Shown here: positions 6,360 to 10,308 of the stretch, in pieces | How positions within the stretch are numbered: the stretch's first letter is position 1 | How the letters are laid out: the number at the start of each line of letters is the position of its first letter | Assembly (NCBI GenBank): GCA_030040035.1 | Contig: JASHUJ010000112.1 | Span: 1 to 10,308 of the forward strand | DNA length: 10,308 nt | From: Thermoplasmata archaeon | GTDB taxonomy: Archaea > Thermoplasmatota > Thermoplasmata > Lutacidiplasmatales > UBA184 | Direction of reading: 5' to 3' | The notes under the pieces: model-generated | What the model was told of the DNA's origin: nothing | Seen by the model: the letters and a program-made list of their open reading frames with translations, nothing else | Databases searched by the model: none | Program-made: the position numbers and the translations under genes

Positions 6360-8873
6360 GTGACCCGCACCCTCGTCGTTACCGAGAAGTTCAACACCGC
6401 GCTCCGGATCGCCATCGTCCTGTCCGATGGCCGGATGAAGCGTTCGCGCCTCGAAGGCACGAACGTCTTCGAGTTCGACCGGTCCGAGGGCCCGTACGCC
6501 GTGGTGGGGCTGCGGGGCCACATCGTCGAGCTCGACTACCCAAAGGAGCTCTCGGAGTGGTCGCTCTCCACGCTGCCGAAACTCCTCGAGACCACGCCGC
6601 TCAAGCTCGTGACCGAGCACGGGATCGTCGCCGCGCTCCAGTCGATCGTGCGACGCTTCGACCGCGTGATCATCGCGACGGACTTCGATCGCGAGGGGGA
6701 GCTGATCGGGCTCGAAGCCCTCGAGCTCCTCCTGAAGGTCCACCCGAGCCTCGAGGTGAAGCGCGCCCACTACAGCGCGCTGACGCGCGACGCGATCGAG
6801 GAGAGCTTCGCGCACCTCGTCTCGCTCGATCACGCGCTCGCGGAGGCGGCCGAGGCCCGCCAGGAGATCGACCTCGTCTGGGGGGCCCTGCTCACCCGGT
6901 ACCTCTCGCTCACGGCGGGGCAGCGGGGGCGCGGTTTCCTCTCGGCCGGCCGGGTCCAGACCCCGACGCTCGCGCTCCTCGTCGAGCGCGACCAGGCGAT
7001 CAAGGAGTTCACCGCCACGCCGTTCTGGGAGATCGTCGCCGCCTCGGAGAAGTCCGGCATCGCGTTCACGCTGCACCACGCCCACGGGATCTGGGAGCAG
7101 AAGGAGGAGGCCGAGCGGATCTTCCGCCGGCTCGAGGGGGCGAAGGACGGCGTCGTCCGGGAGTTCACCGATGAGGAGGCCCGCCGACGGCCCCCGGTCC
7201 CGTTCTCGACCACCCTCTTCGTGGCCGAGGCGACCCGGCTCGGGATCGGAGCGGCCCTCGCGATGCGGATCGCCGAGGATCTCTACACGCAGGGTCTGAT
7301 CAGCTATCCCCGTACGGACAACACGGTCTATCCCCGGGGGCTCGGTCTCAAGGGCCTGGTCGAGCGGTTCAAGGAGAGCCCGTTCCGGGAGGCGGCCGAG
7401 TACATCCTCGCGCAGCCGACGTTCCGCGCGACCCGCGGACGGACGGAGACGACGGACCATCCCCCGATCTATCCGACCGGGGTCGTCGATCCGAAGAAGC
7501 TGCGGCCCGACCACGCGCGCATCTACGAGCTCGTCGTCCGCCGCTTCTTCGCGACCGTCGCGCCCGATTCGATCTCGCGGGCCCGCACGGCGGCGGTCGA
7601 GATCCGCGGCGAGCGGTTCGACGGAAAGGGCCACGAGCTCGTGGACCCGGGCTGGTACCGCGTGTACCCGTACTCCGAGCCGGACCCCTCGCAGCTGCCG
7701 GTCCTCGCGATCGGGGAGACGATCCCCATCGCCTCGGTGCAGCTCGTCGAGGACCGCACGAAACCCCCCCGCCGCTACACCCAGGGCTCGCTCATCCAGG
7801 AGATGGAGCGCCTCGGCCTGGGGACGAAGAGCACCCGCCACGACGTGCTCCAGAAGCTCTTCGACCGCCACTACGTGAGCCAGCGCCAGCTCGAGCCGAC
7901 CAGCACGGGCATCGCGGTGACGGAGGCCCTCAAGGCCCACGCCCCGGTGATCACGCGCCCCGAGATGACCCACCGGCTCGAGGAGGACATGGAGCTCGTC
8001 GCCGAGTCGAAGAAGCCGAAGACGGACGTGCTCGAGGAGTCCCGGGAGATGCTGCGGGACGCCTACGCGCTCCTCGCCGCGAACGAGAGCGGCGTCAAGG
8101 AGACCCTGACGGGTGCGCTCGATCGCCAGCACTTCGTGGGGCCGTGCGCGAAGTGCGGAGGGGCGCTCAGGCTTGCGCGCAGTCCGCGGGGCGCGCGCTG
8201 GGTCCAGTGCGTGAACAACCCGGCCTCCTGCACCGCGACGTACGCCCTGCCGTCAGCGGGGTTCGTCGAGCCGGCGCCCGAGTTCCTCTGCGCGACGTGC
8301 CGGGTCCCCCGCCTCAAGATCACGTTCCGGGGTCAGCGTCCCGAGCTCTACTGCATCAACCCGGAGTGCGCCGAGCATCACAAGGCATTCCGCATCGGCG
8401 TCTGTCCGAACTGCGGGAGCCCGCTGCACATCCGCTACTCGTTCGCGGGCAAGCGGTTCGTCGGCTGCTCCGGCTATCCGACGTGCCGGGTGACGTACCC
8501 GCTGCCCCAGCGCGGCAAGCTCGAGAAGGATCAGCCGCCGTGCCCGGTCTGCCGCGCCCCGGTGGTGACGGCGATCGAGGCCGGCCGCCCGCCCTGGACG
8601 CTGTGCATCAACCCGGAGTGCCCGACGCGCGTGAAGGCGAAGGCCGAGGCTCCGGCGAAGGGGAAGGCCCGGGCGAAGCCGAAGGGTAAGGCCCGCCCGC
8701 GGGCCCGATCGACCGCTCCGCAGGTTCCCTCCCCCACGGCCGCGACCTCACCGGCCCCGGAGGCCTCGTCCGGAGGGAAGAAGGCTCCGCGCGCTCGAAA
8801 GTCACGAAAGGCCGCCGCGCCGCCCGAGGCCGAGACCGCGCCGGCGAACGGCGTGTCCGAGAACGCGCCGTGA
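6360..8873 (+). CDS. topA: DNA topoisomerase I (type IA) with four zinc motifs and a basic tail
   Basis: It relaxes negatively supercoiled DNA by cutting one strand through a 5'-phosphotyrosine link. The 837-residue protein starts with a Toprim domain: Glu9 in VVTEK, and D-F-D-R-E (Asp108, Asp110, Glu112) for magnesium. The catalytic tyrosine is Tyr316 in GLISYPRTDNT. EIDLVWGALLTRYLS, SAGRVQTPTLALLVERD and YTQGSLIQEMERLGLGTKSTR are standard type IA motifs. Four C-terminal zinc motifs follow: Cys596/599/617/624, 644/647/665/670, 682/685/703/709 and 728/731/749/754. The last 80 or so residues are Lys/Arg/Ala/Pro-rich and low in complexity, like DNA-binding tails. No helicase domain is fused, so it is not reverse gyrase. 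The GTG start puts Toprim strand one at residues 4-8, as expected. A TATA-like box precedes it by about 30 bases. All catalytic residues are present. Confidence 0.96.
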   Translation: MTRTLVVTEKFNTALRIAIVLSDGRMKRSRLEGTNVFEFDRSEGPYAVVGLRGHIVELDYPKELSEWSLSTLPKLLETTPLKLVTEHGIVAALQSIVRRFDRVIIATDFDREGELIGLEALELLLKVHPSLEVKRAHYSALTRDAIEESFAHLVSLDHALAEAAEARQEIDLVWGALLTRYLSLTAGQRGRGFLSAGRVQTPTLALLVERDQAIKEFTATPFWEIVAASEKSGIAFTLHHAHGIWEQKEEAERIFRRLEGAKDGVVREFTDEEARRRPPVPFSTTLFVAEATRLGIGAALAMRIAEDLYTQGLISYPRTDNTVYPRGLGLKGLVERFKESPFREAAEYILAQPTFRATRGRTETTDHPPIYPTGVVDPKKLRPDHARIYELVVRRFFATVAPDSISRARTAAVEIRGERFDGKGHELVDPGWYRVYPYSEPDPSQLPVLAIGETIPIASVQLVEDRTKPPRRYTQGSLIQEMERLGLGTKSTRHDVLQKLFDRHYVSQRQLEPTSTGIAVTEALKAHAPVITRPEMTHRLEEDMELVAESKKPKTDVLEESREMLRDAYALLAANESGVKETLTGALDRQHFVGPCAKCGGALRLARSPRGARWVQCVNNPASCTATYALPSAGFVEPAPEFLCATCRVPRLKITFRGQRPELYCINPECAEHHKAFRIGVCPNCGSPLHIRYSFAGKRFVGCSGYPTCRVTYPLPQRGKLEKDQPPCPVCRAPVVTAIEAGRPPWTLCINPECPTRVKAKAEAPAKGKARAKPKGKARPRARSTAPQVPSPTAATSPAPEASSGGKKAPRARKSRKAAAPPEAETAPANGVSENAP

Positions 8874-8969
8874 GCGGACCGGCCAAAACCCCACGGTACG
8901 CCCCACGCAGCTAAGACGCTCGCGCCCGCGTCCGGCGCCCTCGGCCGTTTCGCGGACTCTCGTCCCGCG

Positions 8970-8977
8970 TTAAATAC
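8970..8977 (+). promoter_or_regulatory. Candidate TATA box for the creatininase-family/uvrA unit
   Basis: TTAAATAC is centred about 26 bases before the ATG at 8999, and no Shine-Dalgarno sequence precedes that ATG. This is the clearest TATA box in the window and predicts a leaderless message. A 10-base palindrome follows it directly. Confidence 0.65.
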
Positions 8978-8980
8978 GCC

Positions 8981-8990
8981 CGACCGGTCG
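8981..8990. promoter_or_regulatory. Perfect 10-base palindrome between TATA box and start codon
   Basis: CGACCGGTCG equals its own reverse complement and sits three bases after the TATA-like box and eight before the ATG. Archaeal repressors often bind just after the TATA box, so an operator is plausible. A short GC-rich palindrome can also arise by chance. Confidence 0.35.
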
Positions 8991-8998
8991 TAACGGCG

Positions 8999-9724
8999 AT
9001 GCCCACGTCGACGCGTCGTCTCGGGGAGCTCGACTCCCGCTCCTTCGAGCGGGCGCTCCGCGCGAACCCCCTCGTCATCGTCCCGATCGGCGCGCTCGAG
9101 GCCCACGGCCCTCACCTCCCGCTGGCCGCCGACCAGATCCAGGCGGAGCGCACCGCGCTCGCCCTGGCCGAGCGGGTCGACGGGCTCGTCGCCCCGACGA
9201 TCCCGTACGGATCCGCTCCGGGAGCCCGCCGGTTCCCGGGGACGGTCTCGCTCACGATGGCCGAGCTCGGTAGCCACGTGGCCGGGGTCCTGCGCGAGCT
9301 CGCCCGCGGGGGCGTCCGCCGATTCCTCGTGCTGTCGGGGCACGGCGAGCGGGGCCACATGGCCGCGCTCCGCGAAGCGGCCGAGCTCGTCATGCGCGAC
9401 CATCCCGGCGCGCGGATCGTGGTCCTGTGCGACTACGAGCTCGTCTACGAGCTCCGCGGCCAGGAGGCGCCGGCCTCGGACGGCCACGCGGGCCTGCTCG
9501 AGACCTCGCGCGTGCTCGCGCTCGCTCCCGAGACGGTCGGGTCGGAGCGGCCGGTCGTCGAGTACCGCCACAGCCCGTTCGTCCCCGGTACCCCGACCCC
9601 CGACGAGTGGCCCGAGAGCGTCATCGGGGACACCCGGACCGCGAGCCCCGAGATCGGGGCGCGCGTCCAGGCGTACGTCCTCGATCGCCTCACCGAGACC
9701 GTCCGCGCGCAGCTCCCTCCGTAG
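8999..9724 (+). CDS. Creatininase-family metal-dependent amidohydrolase
   Basis: The family contains creatinine amidohydrolase, the archaeal riboflavin/F420-pathway formamide hydrolase ArfB, and the mycofactocin protease MftE. The 241-residue length fits all three. Metal-site motifs are GALEAHGPHLPLAADQ with Glu34, His36 and Asp45, then SGHGERGH with His115 and Glu117. This is the ligand spacing I know for creatininase itself. RRFPGTVSL (77-85) and DGHAGLLETS (161-170, His163, Glu168) are further family signatures. The common NGHGGN or NGHxEN motif here reads SGHGER, so the two asparagines are replaced. The ATG start follows a TATA box by 26 bases. uvrA begins 8 bases after the stop, suggesting one transcript. 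No mycofactocin, creatine or riboflavin gene is in view, so the substrate is open. ArfB-like activity is possible for an archaeon. Confidence 0.85.
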   Translation: MPTSTRRLGELDSRSFERALRANPLVIVPIGALEAHGPHLPLAADQIQAERTALALAERVDGLVAPTIPYGSAPGARRFPGTVSLTMAELGSHVAGVLRELARGGVRRFLVLSGHGERGHMAALREAAELVMRDHPGARIVVLCDYELVYELRGQEAPASDGHAGLLETSRVLALAPETVGSERPVVEYRHSPFVPGTPTPDEWPESVIGDTRTASPEIGARVQAYVLDRLTETVRAQLPP

Positions 9725-9732
9725 GTCGAACG

Positions 9733-10308
9733 ATGGCCGTACCCACCGACGCGATCCGGATCCGCGGCGCGCGCCAGCACAACCTGAAGAACGTCTCGCT
9801 CGATCTGCCGCGCGGGAAGTTCATCGTCATCACGGGCGTCAGCGGCTCCGGCAAATCCTCGCTCGCGTTCGACACGCTGTACGCCGAGGGCCAGCGACGG
9901 TACATCGAGAGCCTGTCGTCCTACGCCCGTCAGTTCCTCGGGCAGATGGACAAGCCCGACGTCGACGCGATCGACGGGCTCTCGCCGGCGATCGCGATCG
10001 AGCAGCGCGCGGGGAGCCGCAACCCGCGCTCGACCGTCGGCACGGTCACGGAGATCTACGACTACCTGCGGCTCCTCTTCGCGCGCATCGGCATCCCGCA
10101 CTGCCCGAACGACGGCGAGGAGATCGCCCCGCAGTCGGTCGACCGCATCGTCGAGGCGGTGACCGCGCGGGCGGCGGGAGAGCGGATCGACCTGCTCGCC
10201 CCCGTGATCCGGGCGAAGAAGGGCGAGCATCGGGACGTCCTCGAGCGCCTCCGCAAGGCCGGCCACCGACGGTTCGTGCTCGACGGCGTGGAGGTGCGCC
10301 TGCCGGGG
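9733..10308 (+). CDS. uvrA: Excinuclease ABC subunit UvrA, N-terminal part, cut by window edge
   Basis: UvrA is the damage-sensing ATPase of nucleotide excision repair and loads UvrB on DNA. The 192 residues visible are collinear with bacterial UvrA. IRIRGARQHNLKNVSLDLPRG opens the first ABC domain, and Walker A is GVSGSGKSS (35-43). SLAFDTLYAEGQRRYIESLS, GLSPAIAIEQ, NPRSTVGTVTEI and DYLRLLFARIGIPHCPNDG follow, leading into the UvrB-binding region. The signature motif, zinc hook and second ABC domain lie beyond the right edge. The start ATG has AGGT about 8 bases upstream, right at the stop of the preceding creatininase-family gene. UvrABC is patchy in archaea and is generally viewed as acquired from bacteria. 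No frameshift or missing key residue is visible. Confidence 0.97.
   Translation, partial: MAVPTDAIRIRGARQHNLKNVSLDLPRGKFIVITGVSGSGKSSLAFDTLYAEGQRRYIESLSSYARQFLGQMDKPDVDAIDGLSPAIAIEQRAGSRNPRSTVGTVTEIYDYLRLLFARIGIPHCPNDGEEIAPQSVDRIVEAVTARAAGERIDLLAPVIRAKKGEHRDVLERLRKAGHRRFVLDGVEVRLPG

Noticed and set aside
6066..8132. A 688-residue open frame on the minus strand across topA
   Set aside because: It is antisense to a topoisomerase with all catalytic motifs, is made of Arg/Leu/Glu/Asp/Gly/Pro-rich low-information sequence and also runs through the tRNA. Such frames are a by-product of very high GC at third codon positions.

Overview
This is a GC-rich window from an archaeal chromosome. The archaeal evidence is an aEF1A-type elongation factor, an MBF1 with an N-terminal zinc ribbon, a thiolase/DUF35 gene pair, a tRNA gene without an encoded CCA end, and TATA-like boxes about 25-30 bases before several start codons that have no Shine-Dalgarno sequence. 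A high-GC member of the Thermoplasmatota would fit, but that placement is inference and no marker here proves it. Coding density is high: the longest stretch without a gene is the 190 bases at 6170-6359, where I see only two promoters.

Layout. 1-462 (-): N-terminal part of elongation factor 1-alpha, cut by the window edge. 621-1564 (+): a two-gene unit of an acyl-CoA thioesterase and the transcription factor MBF1. 1577-2623 (-): ornithine carbamoyltransferase, convergent with MBF1. 2723-4674 (+): a thiolase-fold protein and a DUF35 zinc-ribbon/OB-fold protein that overlap by four bases. 4713-5387 (-): a secreted, membrane-anchored protein of unknown function. 5530-6069 (-): a Nudix-like protein with a degenerate catalytic box, directly downstream of tRNA-Phe(GAA) at 6096-6169 (-). 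6360-8873 (+): type IA DNA topoisomerase with four C-terminal zinc motifs and a basic tail. 8999-9724 (+): creatininase-family metallohydrolase. 9733-10308 (+): N-terminal part of UvrA, cut by the window edge.

Most genes are housekeeping: translation (aEF1A, tRNA-Phe), transcription (MBF1), arginine synthesis, DNA topology and excision repair. The most unusual locus is the thiolase/DUF35 pair. The thiolase fold is intact and the GHP histidine and HD motif are present, but the nucleophilic cysteine position is glycine. The pair therefore probably does something other than classical thiolysis or condensation; thiolase-fold aldolases that work with a DUF35 partner are a precedent. Other points to check are an Asp in place of the usual Cys in the HCLP motif of ornithine carbamoyltransferase, the Nudix-like protein with a weakened metal site, and a creatininase-family enzyme eight bases upstream of uvrA. 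I see no CRISPR array, insertion sequence or other mobile element.
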